Shown: positions 6,685-14,858 of the stretch, one piece after another | Position numbering within the stretch: position 1 is the first letter of the stretch | How the letters are laid out: the number at the start of each line of letters is the position of its first letter | Assembly (NCBI GenBank): GCA_904501795.1 | Contig: CAJGCK010000012.1 | Location: 1 to 24,652 of the forward strand | Direction of reading: 5' to 3' | DNA: 24,652 nucleotides | Origin: an uncultured Clostridia bacterium | GTDB lineage: Bacteria; Bacillota; Clostridia; Christensenellales; Borkfalkiaceae | Notes under the pieces: model-generated | The model's database searches: none | What the model saw: only the letters and a program-made list of their open reading frames with translations | Told to the model about the DNA's origin: nothing | Made by a program: the position numbers and the translations under genes

Positions 6685-7878
6685 ATGGACTATAATAAAC
6701 TCGGTATGTTTATCCATTGGGGCATTTTTGCCATGACCGAACATCATGAACAGGCGCTTGCTAGAGCCGATATGTCTTTTGATGTTTACGATGAGTTTCC
6801 TAAATCGTTTAATCCAAAAAAATATAATCCTGAAAAATGGGTTAAATTCGCAAAAAAATGTGGTATGAAATATATTTGTTTTACCACCAAACATCACGAT
6901 GGTTTTTGCATGTGGGACACTAAGGAAACCGATTATAATATTATGAACACGCCTTTTAAGAAAGACGCTCTTAAAATGCTCGCTGACGCCTGCAAAAAAC
7001 ACGGTATGAAACTTTCGCTTTATTATTCTAATCCAGACTGGCACCATGAAAACGCGTATAATGAAAAGGCTTCACATCAATGGAAAAGTCGTTACCCTGA
7101 AAGAGCGGATAGTGTTAAGTATCGTGAATTCATTAAACGTCAAATAACCGAGCTTTTAACTAATTACGGTGAAATTTATACTTTATTTTGGGATATATCC
7201 CCTGAAATGATAGATAAGTCTATCAATCAACTATGCCGTAAACTTCAACCTAATATTTTAATCAATAACCGCGGTTACGACGACGGGGATTTCGACACCC
7301 CTGAAAGAGACGTTCCCGAAGGCGAAAGGTTTAGAAAAATGACCGAAGCGTGCGAATCGGTTGGCGAACAGGCTTGGGGATACAGAAAAAACGAAGATTA
7401 TATGTCTATTAGATATCTCAAATGCTCTATTGATAAAGTTATGGCGATGGGTGGAAGTTATCTTCTTAACGTTGGACCGAAAGTAGATGGAACTTTCCCT
7501 AAACAAGCAATCAATTCTCTTAGAGCCGTTGGCGATTGGTACAACCGTATGAACGGAGCGCTAGAAGAACACGAAAAATCTGATTTTGAATTTGAATTTC
7601 TTTTTAAAAATCCCTGCATAGTAACCCAAAAGAACGGAAAAAAATATTTCCATTTCTACAACGGTTTACGCTCCAACGCGGTTAATCTAATCAAATATCC
7701 GTCCGTTCCTAAAAAGGCAGTTTTCCTAAACAGCGGAAAGGAAGTTGGCATTAGATACGAAACATTACCTATGCACACTAACGAAGATTTTATTGCCGTT
7801 GATCCCGTTGTTTCGTTTATAGATATTCCTTGCAACGATTATCCCGATGAACCTATGGTTTTAGAAGTTGAATTTTAA
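6685..7878 (+). CDS. Alpha-L-fucosidase, GH29 family, cytoplasmic
   Basis: A 397-residue retaining glycosidase expected to release alpha-linked L-fucose from glycans. GH29 marks: FIHWGIFAM at the start of the barrel (H11, W12), FTTKHHDGFCMWDT (H70-H71), LSLYYSNPDWH (111-120), and LFWDISPE, where Asp170 is the likely nucleophile; the family usually has a W-D/F-D-G pattern here. GGSYLLNVGPKVDG (256-269) is the conserved segment late in the barrel. A beta-rich C-terminal part follows residue 290. There is no signal peptide, so it should act inside the cell on imported oligosaccharides. This fits the linked ABC importer and nagA/nagB on the other strand. The general acid/base cannot be assigned by eye. 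Exact linkage preference is unknown. Confidence 0.92.
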   Translation: MDYNKLGMFIHWGIFAMTEHHEQALARADMSFDVYDEFPKSFNPKKYNPEKWVKFAKKCGMKYICFTTKHHDGFCMWDTKETDYNIMNTPFKKDALKMLADACKKHGMKLSLYYSNPDWHHENAYNEKASHQWKSRYPERADSVKYREFIKRQITELLTNYGEIYTLFWDISPEMIDKSINQLCRKLQPNILINNRGYDDGDFDTPERDVPEGERFRKMTEACESVGEQAWGYRKNEDYMSIRYLKCSIDKVMAMGGSYLLNVGPKVDGTFPKQAINSLRAVGDWYNRMNGALEEHEKSDFEFEFLFKNPCIVTQKNGKKYFHFYNGLRSNAVNLIKYPSVPKKAVFLNSGKEVGIRYETLPMHTNEDFIAVDPVVSFIDIPCNDYPDEPMVLEVEF

Positions 7879-7907
7879 TTGATTTTTACTTGTGATTTAA
7901 AACAAAT

Positions 7908-7938
7908 AAACCCGCCCCTAATTTTAGGGACGGGTTTT
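7908..7938. terminator. Two-way terminator between the fucosidase and ftsZ
   Basis: Inverted repeat AAACCCGCCCCT (7908-7919) and its partner 7926-7937 (11 of 12 paired), 6-nt loop, T-rich on both outgoing sides. It sits between convergent genes: 30 bp after the fucosidase stop and just after the ftsZ stop on the other strand. It probably ends both, including the whole dcw transcript. Confidence 0.85.
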
Positions 7939-7949
7939 AATTTTTGAAT

Positions 7950-9128
7950 TTATTTTCTAAACAATTTTCTCATAAACGCCGGTAGTTCTCTACCCTTTGA
8001 TTCGGGTTTTTCTTCAACTACGGGTTCTTCTATGGGTTGCTTGGCTACAGGCTCTTCAACAGGTGCTTCTTCTACTATATTTTGAACGTCTTGTTCTTTT
8101 AATAGCGGGGGCAAATCCATCTGAGTTTGAACGTTAGCAAACGTCTTTTCAGTTTTCTCAGCTTGCGCTTGGTCTTGTGCAACGAACCCTGTTGCTATAA
8201 CCGTAATCTTTATCTCTTCACTCATCGTTTCGTCGATAGTTTGTCCAAAAATAATGTTAGCCGAAGCATCAATTATTCCTTGAACTAAAACTGCCGCTTC
8301 GTTAACTTCGTTAAGCATTAAGTCTCTACCACCAGTTACGTTTAATATAACCGATTTAGCGCCTTCTATAGTTGTCTCAAGTAGCGGACTAGATACGGCT
8401 TGACGAACTGCCTCAAGTACACGATTTTCGCCTTTCGCTCTACCTATACCCATATGTGCAAGACCTTGATTACGCATTACCGTGTTAACGTCTGCAAAAT
8501 CTAGGTTTATTAAAGACGGAGTAGCGATTAAATCTACTATTCCTACTATACCCTGTTTCAACATGTCGTCAGCAACTTTGAACGCGTCTAACATACTAAC
8601 TTGCGCGGGTAAAAATTGTAATAATTTATCGTTTGGAATTATAACTAACGTATCAACGTATTTTCTTAAATTGCTAACACCTTTATTTGCGTTTTCGTTT
8701 CTTACTCTACCTTCAAAAGTAAACGGTTTTGTAACGACTGCAACGGTTAAAATACCCATTTCACGAGCAATTCTCGCTATAACCGATGCTGCCCCCGTTC
8801 CCGTGCCACCGCCCATTCCGGCTGCAAGGAAAAGTAGGTCAGTTCCCGCTAAAACGGCTTGTATATCTTCTTTCGACTCCTCAGCCGCGGCTTCACCAAC
8901 GTCAGGATTTGAGCCTGCGCCAAGACCTTTAGTAAGTTTTTCGCCTATTTGAATGCGAGTTTCGGCCTTAGATAGTAGTAACGCTTGGTTGTCGGTGTTA
9001 ACAGCTATGAATTCCGCCGTTTTAATACCCGATTCTATCATACTGTTGATAGCGTTACATCCACCGCCACCAACACCCATTACTTTTATTACTGCTGAAT
9101 TAACTTTTAATTCTTGTTGCCCGTACAT
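7950..9128 (-). CDS. ftsZ: Cell division GTPase FtsZ
   Basis: A 392-residue tubulin-like GTPase that forms the Z-ring. Visible: GVGGGGCNAIN near residues 18-28, the tubulin signature GGGTGTGAAS near 107-116, and the T7 synergy loop LINLDFADV with the catalytic Asp around residue 210. After the core (to about 315) comes a linker rich in Pro, Val and Glu. The conserved C-terminal peptide RELPAFMRKLFRK is the docking site for FtsA, SepF and others. ATG 9128 has a GGAGGT site. It is the last gene of the cluster, 33 bp after ftsA, and is followed by a strong terminator. No separate ftsZ promoter is obvious. Confidence 0.98.
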   Translation of the reverse strand: MYGQQELKVNSAVIKVMGVGGGGCNAINSMIESGIKTAEFIAVNTDNQALLLSKAETRIQIGEKLTKGLGAGSNPDVGEAAAEESKEDIQAVLAGTDLLFLAAGMGGGTGTGAASVIARIAREMGILTVAVVTKPFTFEGRVRNENANKGVSNLRKYVDTLVIIPNDKLLQFLPAQVSMLDAFKVADDMLKQGIVGIVDLIATPSLINLDFADVNTVMRNQGLAHMGIGRAKGENRVLEAVRQAVSSPLLETTIEGAKSVILNVTGGRDLMLNEVNEAAVLVQGIIDASANIIFGQTIDETMSEEIKITVIATGFVAQDQAQAEKTEKTFANVQTQMDLPPLLKEQDVQNIVEEAPVEEPVAKQPIEEPVVEEKPESKGRELPAFMRKLFRK

Positions 9129-9161
9129 TTTATACCTCCAAAAATATAAACAAGTGTGTTT

Positions 9162-10268
9162 TTACTGCTCTAATGCTAAATTTAATAAAGACAAAACGTC
9201 CGACTCGGTCGGCTTGTCCATTAACGGAACTTTCGGCGACAAAATTTCTACCGACATAGATAACCTATTAGACAAATGCTCCCTTGCGCCACGTATAAAG
9301 GATATACCCCCGCCTGTTATTGATAACGGAACGTATTCAGGTAGTGAATATCCTGACTGGTCTAAGGACGTTGTGATTTGTTCACAAAGGTTATCTAAGC
9401 TGAATATCACGGAAGACTTGATGTGTTCCGTTTGATAATATTCACCGTCACTCTCTATTAGCGAATAACAACCGTTACCCGATAGAGCGCTTAAGTTAAC
9501 CTTAGATTTAAGTTTTTCCGCCGAAGAAAAGTCTAAATCAAATTTATTGGCAATTTCTGCCGTTATATATCCACCGCCAAAGCCAAAGGACGTTTGATAC
9601 AATATGCCGTCCCCTTGAATTATTGTTAGCGTTGACGAAATATAACCTATATCGCATATAACAGAAATTCTATCTCTAACTTCCGGTTCTATTAAATAAA
9701 GTGCTTGCGCTAAAGAAGAAGAAACGAATTCAACTCGTTTTATCCCCGTATTTAAAATCGAATCATTTACAAGATCGATAAAATAGTTATCACACGTTAT
9801 AAAAGATAGTTTACCTTTTAGAATTCCACTTTGACTACCAACCGGATCGGCAAGTCTTCTACAGTCGTCTAGTTCGTAAACAACTGCCGAACGATTAATA
9901 AGCGTTGACTTCTGCGAATGAATAGCAAAACCACCGTCGAATAGCGCGTCTACGTCTACTTCTTTAATCTTGCGTTTGCTAGGAAATGAAATTTGGCTTT
10001 CTTTAACCGTTACGTTTGAAAATTCACCTGGTACGCCAACGAATACCGTTTCAATTTTCCCGTGGGTCAACGAAACTATTTTTCTTGATATCTCGTTTAA
10101 ATGCGCCGTGAAAACTTTTTCATCAAAAAATTCCCCGTCGGCATAACCGTCGTAAGCGTATTCCATGCGGGTCTTAATTACGAACGTTTTATTAACGCCA
10201 CGTTCGCCTATTATAGCGGTTATTTTCGACGAGCCAACGTCTATTACGGCTACTTGTTTCTTTTGCAT
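9162..10268 (-). CDS. ftsA: FtsA-like division protein lacking the C-terminal membrane helix
   Basis: A 368-residue actin-fold protein. Phosphate-1 motif VAVIDVGSSKITAIIGE is at residues 7-23, and a second phosphate motif, ISVICDIGYISSTLTII, lies near 200-216. An FtsA-specific 1C (SHS2-like) segment with VFVGVPGEFSNVTV falls near 75-88. SITGGGISFIRGAREHL is the adenosine motif. FtsA normally ends with a linker and an amphipathic helix rich in K/R and aromatic residues; here the protein stops at DVLSLLNLALEQ, the last helix of the ATPase fold. Position between ftsQ and ftsZ makes the identity secure. ATG 10268 follows an AAGGGGA site. How it reaches the membrane is an open question. Confidence 0.9.
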   Translation of the reverse strand: MQKKQVAVIDVGSSKITAIIGERGVNKTFVIKTRMEYAYDGYADGEFFDEKVFTAHLNEISRKIVSLTHGKIETVFVGVPGEFSNVTVKESQISFPSKRKIKEVDVDALFDGGFAIHSQKSTLINRSAVVYELDDCRRLADPVGSQSGILKGKLSFITCDNYFIDLVNDSILNTGIKRVEFVSSSLAQALYLIEPEVRDRISVICDIGYISSTLTIIQGDGILYQTSFGFGGGYITAEIANKFDLDFSSAEKLKSKVNLSALSGNGCYSLIESDGEYYQTEHIKSSVIFSLDNLCEQITTSLDQSGYSLPEYVPLSITGGGISFIRGAREHLSNRLSMSVEILSPKVPLMDKPTESDVLSLLNLALEQ

Positions 10269-10282
10269 ATCTATCCCCTTAT

Positions 10283-11059
10283 TTAGCCCTGTTCTTTAGT
10301 CCAAACCGCTTTAACGGAAGAATTAACGTCTGAATATACGATAAGTTTTCCGTTGGACTTAACGAAATCACTATCTTCACTTTCGTACAAAGATAGCGCT
10401 AATTCAATCTTTTCGTCACCATCAATTAATAAATCGTAAATCTCTATACTAACACCTGTATACGTTGAAAAAACAACGTCTTTCGTAAGTGGGGTTACCG
10501 AAACTTTCATACCCGAAATACAATCGGTTAACCTAGAATACTCGGCAAGTTCAAACGCTTTAGACAAAACAAGTGGAGAAGATGTTTTTATACTTTCGCC
10601 TATAACCACGTCCCCCAAAACATTTATTCCGTTTAATGAAAGAGTTATAAAGTCACGGTAATTAAACTCGGGGGAGTTCTTTCTTTCATCCGTCAACGTA
10701 GACAAAACATGACCCGTCTCATCTAAAATATACGTGCTTTCACCGTGATCGATTAAATACACTTCTCTTCTTTCAACAACGCTAACGTTTACAACGTTAG
10801 GATATGCTTTTTCAACCGATATCACCTTTAAATAGGGCTCTTTTTCAATCTCTTGCTTAATAGATTCCGTATCAAAAGACAACAAGTTCCCACCAACGAA
10901 TTTATCAAGAGTTTTTTGAACTGATTGAACCGAAATCTTTTCAGTAAAAGCAAAAGAACCTTTAACTTGTTTAATAGTAAATGAAAAATACGCACCGCAT
11001 AATAAAACGGCAACGAAAATTACGCATATTAAACTCGCTAAAATCTTTTTGCTTTTCAT
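10283..11059 (-). CDS. ftsQ: FtsQ/DivIB division protein
   Basis: A 258-residue single-pass membrane protein of the divisome core that with FtsL/FtsB controls septal peptidoglycan synthesis. It has a short basic N-terminus (MKSKK), one membrane helix at about residues 6-28, then an extracellular POTRA-type domain: ISVQSVQKTLDKFVGGNLLSFDTESIKQEIEKEPYLKVISVEKAYPNVVNVSVVERREV (written as the span about 42-100). After it comes the FtsQ beta domain. Order murA-ftsQ-ftsA-ftsZ supports the call. An AAGGAA site precedes ATG 11059. Sequence conservation in this family is low, so the POTRA pattern and context carry the assignment. Confidence 0.9.
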   Translation of the reverse strand: MKSKKILASLICVIFVAVLLCGAYFSFTIKQVKGSFAFTEKISVQSVQKTLDKFVGGNLLSFDTESIKQEIEKEPYLKVISVEKAYPNVVNVSVVERREVYLIDHGESTYILDETGHVLSTLTDERKNSPEFNYRDFITLSLNGINVLGDVVIGESIKTSSPLVLSKAFELAEYSRLTDCISGMKVSVTPLTKDVVFSTYTGVSIEIYDLLIDGDEKIELALSLYESEDSDFVKSNGKLIVYSDVNSSVKAVWTKEQG

Positions 11060-11068
11060 AAGTTTTCC

Positions 11069-12319
11069 TTAAAATTCTTTTCGTATATCCGCACCGAGCG
11101 AAACAAGTTTTTCAACCAGATTAAAATATCCGCGTTCTATATGTTTCACTCCGTAAACTTCCGTTACGCCGTTTGCATTTAGTCCAGCTAAAACCAAGCC
11201 TGCTCCCCCACGCAAATCTTGTGCGGTAACGGGTGCGCCGTTTAACTGTTCTATTCCGTTTACTACGGCCGTTTTACCGTACACGCTAATTCGCGCGCCC
11301 ATTTTAACGAGTTCAGGTACGTGTTTGAATCGCATTTCAAAAACGTTCTCCGTTATAAACGAAGTGCCGTGTGACACGCAAGAGAGCGCGGTTATTTGCG
11401 CTTGCAAATCAGTGGGAAAGGCAGGATACGGATTTGTGCTTACGTTAATGCTTTTGCGTATTCCCCCAAATTTATAATATATTATATCATTATTAATAGT
11501 AATTTTACAAGTGTTATTTGAAATTTTATGTAAAAGAGACGAAATATTTTTTGAATTACTGTTGTGAATCTCTATTTCACCGCCCGTTATTGCCGTTGAT
11601 ATTAAGTAAGTTCCCGCTTCAATTCTATCACTTATCGGTTTATAGGTGCAACCGTTTAGTTTTTTTACGCCCGTTATTTCAATCGTATTACTACCCGCGC
11701 CAACTACGTTTGCGCCGAGTTTGTTTAAAAAATTCATTAAATCTATTATCTCGGGTTCACGAGCACAATTCCTAATAATCGTTTTGCCCGTACAAAATAC
11801 GCTAGCAAGTATAACGTTTTCCGTTGCACCAACCGATGGAAAATCTAAAAATATTTCTTTACCTACTACACCGCTTGAAACACAAGAAATTTCTCCGCCG
11901 TGTTCTTCTATTTTTACGCCTAATTCTTTAAGTGCCGTAAGGTGTATGTCAATAGGTCGAATACCGATATCGCAACCGCCGGGATACGCCACCACAGCCC
12001 TATTTAACCTTGCAATTAATGCTCCCAACGTAAAAATTGACGACCTTAATTCCTTTGATAACTCCTTGGGAATTTTAAATCCGTTTATAGTACTTGCATC
12101 TACTATTAAATTCTTTTCTTCATAACGAGTTTTTACGCCTATTTCGTTAAGAATTTTTATCATATTCAAAACGTCAATTATCTTTGGACAATTTTTTATT
12201 ACTACTTCTTTTTCGGTTAATATACACCCTGCAAGTATAGGTAAAACGGCGTTTTTAGCGCTTTCAATTTCTATCTTTCCGCTTAATTTTTTTCCACCTT
12301 TTATAACGTATTTTTCCAT
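11069..12319 (-). CDS. murA: UDP-N-acetylglucosamine 1-carboxyvinyltransferase
   Basis: A 416-residue cytoplasmic enzyme that transfers enolpyruvate from PEP to UDP-GlcNAc, the first committed step of peptidoglycan synthesis. Key residues are visible: SAKNA with Lys22 and Asn23, and the loop AYPGGCDIGIRPIDIH with catalytic Cys116 (the residue attacked by fosfomycin in sensitive enzymes). Later conserved stretches are FPTDLQAQITALS, ENVFEMRFKHVPEL and DLRGGAGLVLAGL, ending in GYFNLVEKLVSLGADI. Length is normal. An AAGGAG site precedes ATG 12319, and a terminator-like hairpin abuts that site. It occupies the place where murG and murC usually stand between ftsW and ftsQ. Bacillota often have two MurA paralogues; which this is cannot be said. 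Confidence 0.96.
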   Translation of the reverse strand: MEKYVIKGGKKLSGKIEIESAKNAVLPILAGCILTEKEVVIKNCPKIIDVLNMIKILNEIGVKTRYEEKNLIVDASTINGFKIPKELSKELRSSIFTLGALIARLNRAVVAYPGGCDIGIRPIDIHLTALKELGVKIEEHGGEISCVSSGVVGKEIFLDFPSVGATENVILASVFCTGKTIIRNCAREPEIIDLMNFLNKLGANVVGAGSNTIEITGVKKLNGCTYKPISDRIEAGTYLISTAITGGEIEIHNSNSKNISSLLHKISNNTCKITINNDIIYYKFGGIRKSINVSTNPYPAFPTDLQAQITALSCVSHGTSFITENVFEMRFKHVPELVKMGARISVYGKTAVVNGIEQLNGAPVTAQDLRGGAGLVLAGLNANGVTEVYGVKHIERGYFNLVEKLVSLGADIRKEF

Positions 12320-12333
12320 ACATTTCTCCTTAT

Positions 12334-12365
12334 AAAAAAATGTATTATCCGTTATAGATAATACA
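12334..12365 (-). terminator. Terminator or attenuator directly before murA
   Basis: Perfect 9-bp stem TGTATTATC (12341-12349) with 12357-12365 and a 7-nt loop, followed on the minus strand by seven T (12340-12334). The T-run leads almost straight into the murA AAGGAG site. It lies inside the dcw cluster, 28 bp after the ftsW stop. A weak promoter (TTAACC, 18 bp, TACAAT) may lie just upstream, with the 14-bp palindrome TTTAACTAGTTAAA (12385-12398) in its spacer. Confidence 0.7.
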
Positions 12366-12393
12366 CTTACGTTTTATTGTATGGTTTAACTAG

Positions 12394-13515
12394 TTAAAAG
12401 GTTAACTTCTTAGATTTTGAAATATTATAAAGTATACCCATCTCGCTCATAAAAATTATTATTGAAGTATTCCCACTTGACACAAGTGGCAGTGGCAAGC
12501 CGGTAGGTGGAATACTCCCCGTCACCACTAACGCGTTTATTACCGTCTGTATACCGAAAATTAGTGTAACGCCTATTGCTAATAAAAAGCCGAACGTGTT
12601 TTCAGCTTTTGACGCTATCCTTAATCCCCTTAAAATTATAAAAAATAAAAGAGCAAAAAAACCGATTAGCCCTATAAAGCCTATCTCTTCACCTATAACC
12701 GCAAGGATAAAATCAGATTCCGCGAACGGCAAAAAAGCGTATTTTTGTCTTGAAGAAAATAGCCCTACGCCAAACCAACCACCTGAACCTAAAGCGTAAA
12801 GCGACTGTAATAGTTGATAACCTTCACCCTTAGGGTTAGACCAAGGATTAATAAAAGCCATTAATCTACTTAGCCTATAAGGTTCAGCAATAATCAAGCA
12901 AACGCCCGCAACAACCGCAGGTATTAACATAAATATAAAATATTTTATCTTCATTCCGCCCACTAAAAGCAAACATATCATAAGCAGTCCCACACATACG
13001 GTTATCGACATGTTCGGCTCTAATATTATAAGCAAACATAGTAGTCCGCCATATAAGAGTATCGGTATAATTCCATAAAAATTTTTTAATTTTTCTTTGT
13101 TGTTAGATATGTAATGAGCGCTAAATAATATTAGTGAAAACTTAGCGATTTCCGATGGTTGCAAAGTCACGCCGAAGAACCCTATCCATCTTTTTGCGCC
13201 GTAGTTTTCAACACCTATACCCGGAATAAATACAAGACATAAAAGGACTACAGAAAGCATGCTAATAGGTAAGGTAAATTTTTTTAGTTTGTTGAAATTG
13301 AAATTTGCTGTAAAAAGCATACATGCTACGCCTAAAATTATTCCAACAATTTGTTTTTTAACAAAATAAAAAGGGTCGTTATAGGTTGCTTCAGCCGAAT
13401 AATTGCTTGCCGAGTATATAAAAACCGTACCTATTATCGCAAGCATCGTCACTGCAATTAACAGTAAATAGTCACCTTTTTCCTTTTTATTTATTATAAT
13501 TTTATCTTTTTTCAA
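12394..13515 (-). CDS. ftsW: Septal peptidoglycan glycosyltransferase FtsW (SEDS family)
   Basis: A 373-residue polytopic membrane protein of the SEDS family, which polymerises lipid II with the partner transpeptidase FtsI. SEDS marks: GAKRWIGFFGVTLQPSEIAKFSLI (span about residues 105-128), LIILEPNMS (about 157-165), GEGYQLLQSLYALGSGGWFGVGL, and GSIPPTGLPLPLVSSGNTSII, where the usual SGGSS is SGNTS. The start is TTG at 13515, in a TTGA overlap with the murD stop and 7 nt after a GAGG site inside murD, so translation is coupled. FtsW rather than RodA or SpoVE is chosen because of cluster position. Confidence 0.93.
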   Translation of the reverse strand: MKKDKIIINKKEKGDYLLLIAVTMLAIIGTVFIYSASNYSAEATYNDPFYFVKKQIVGIILGVACMLFTANFNFNKLKKFTLPISMLSVVLLCLVFIPGIGVENYGAKRWIGFFGVTLQPSEIAKFSLILFSAHYISNNKEKLKNFYGIIPILLYGGLLCLLIILEPNMSITVCVGLLMICLLLVGGMKIKYFIFMLIPAVVAGVCLIIAEPYRLSRLMAFINPWSNPKGEGYQLLQSLYALGSGGWFGVGLFSSRQKYAFLPFAESDFILAVIGEEIGFIGLIGFFALLFFIILRGLRIASKAENTFGFLLAIGVTLIFGIQTVINALVVTGSIPPTGLPLPLVSSGNTSIIIFMSEMGILYNISKSKKLTF

Positions 13516-14849
13516 TTCAATTCCTCTACTATTTCACAAAATTTATTTCCACGTTCTTCGTACGATTTAAAACTATCAAAACTTGCACACGCAGGGCTTA
13601 ACAACAAGCACTCGTTAACACTTGTGAAAACGTTAGCAACCTTAATTGCATATTCAAAATCTTCAACCAAACTTACACTTTTAAGCCCGTGTTTTACCGC
13701 GCAATCAAGCATATTAAATCGCGACGCGCCCGTTAAAACCACGTGCTTTACTGAACTTAACTTTATTTGCAAAAACAAATCGTCATAAGTTTCGCCTTTT
13801 TCGCTACCGCCAAGAACTAATACCGTTGGCGTCGACAAGGTTTTTATTGCGCTTATCGCCGAAGCAGTGTTAGTAGATTTAGAATCGTTGTAATATTTTT
13901 TACCGTTCATTTCTTTTACAAGTTCTAAACGGTGTCTAACCCCCTTAAAAGTCATCAACCCCTTCTTGACGCTTTCCAAGTCGACACCAAGTAAATAGCA
14001 GGTTAAAATGGCGAATAAAGCGTTGTATACGTTGTGTTTACCAACAACGGTTAGTTCGTTTTCATTAATTACGGGGATATTAAAACAATAAAGCACGCCG
14101 TTTTTTAGATACGCACCATTTACTTGCTCTCGTAACGAAATAAAATACACCTTTGCCTTTGTTACCGTTTGAAAGGCTTTAACCGTTTCGTCGTCATAGT
14201 TTAAGATAGCGTATTCAGATTGAGTTTGGTTTCTTAACAGTTTGCTTTTTAAAAATGCGTAGTTATCCATCGTATAATGTCTTTCCAAATGGTCGGGCGC
14301 AAGATTTAAAACGCAAGAAATATGCGGGCAATAAACGTTGGTAGTTTCAAGTTGGAAACTTGACACTTCACTAACAACTATAGAGTCTTCCCTTAATTCT
14401 TCTAACCGTGCCGTTATAGGACAGCCGATATTACCAGCGCAATCGGAATTTAGTCCATTCTCTTTCAGCACGTGGTTAATTTGTGTAACCGTGGTTGTTT
14501 TCCCATTAGTGCCTGTCACGGCGACTGATAATCCGTTATAATTCAAAAAGCCAAATTCTAGTTCGCTTATAATACGCTTGTTTTTTTCTTTTGCCGTTAC
14601 TATTAACTCATGATTAATCGGCACACCGGGGCTAACGACTACAACGTCTATTTCGTCAAGCCTTTCTTTTGGATTTTCCAATCTAACAGCTCCTTTTTCA
14701 ACAAGTTCTTTTATAGTTGATTCTATGCTGTCGTTATGTAATTGCTCAAAAAGAAAAACGGCGCCGTTTTTATTCAAAACGTATTCGGCGACCGCTCTTC
14801 CGCTTTTTGATACTCCAACTATTAAAAATTTTTGTTTTGAAACGTTCAT
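13512..14849 (-). CDS. murD: UDP-N-acetylmuramoyl-L-alanine--D-glutamate ligase
   Basis: A 445-residue cytoplasmic ATP-dependent ligase adding D-glutamate to UDP-MurNAc-L-Ala. The N-terminal UMP-binding Rossmann part opens with FLIVGVSKSGRAVA (8-21). The ATP P-loop VTGTNGKTTT is at 111-120. Mur ligase markers EVSSFQLE, NLAPDHLERH and YYNDSKSTN follow, and the C-terminal domain includes VLVLGGSEKGETYDDL. Length fits MurD. ATG 14849 follows an AAGGGGG site. Its stop overlaps the ftsW start by 4 nt. It sits directly after mraY, with murF missing from the usual place. Confidence 0.97.
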   Translation of the reverse strand: MNVSKQKFLIVGVSKSGRAVAEYVLNKNGAVFLFEQLHNDSIESTIKELVEKGAVRLENPKERLDEIDVVVVSPGVPINHELIVTAKEKNKRIISELEFGFLNYNGLSVAVTGTNGKTTTVTQINHVLKENGLNSDCAGNIGCPITARLEELREDSIVVSEVSSFQLETTNVYCPHISCVLNLAPDHLERHYTMDNYAFLKSKLLRNQTQSEYAILNYDDETVKAFQTVTKAKVYFISLREQVNGAYLKNGVLYCFNIPVINENELTVVGKHNVYNALFAILTCYLLGVDLESVKKGLMTFKGVRHRLELVKEMNGKKYYNDSKSTNTASAISAIKTLSTPTVLVLGGSEKGETYDDLFLQIKLSSVKHVVLTGASRFNMLDCAVKHGLKSVSLVEDFEYAIKVANVFTSVNECLLLSPACASFDSFKSYEERGNKFCEIVEELN

Positions 14850-14858
14850 ATATCCCCC

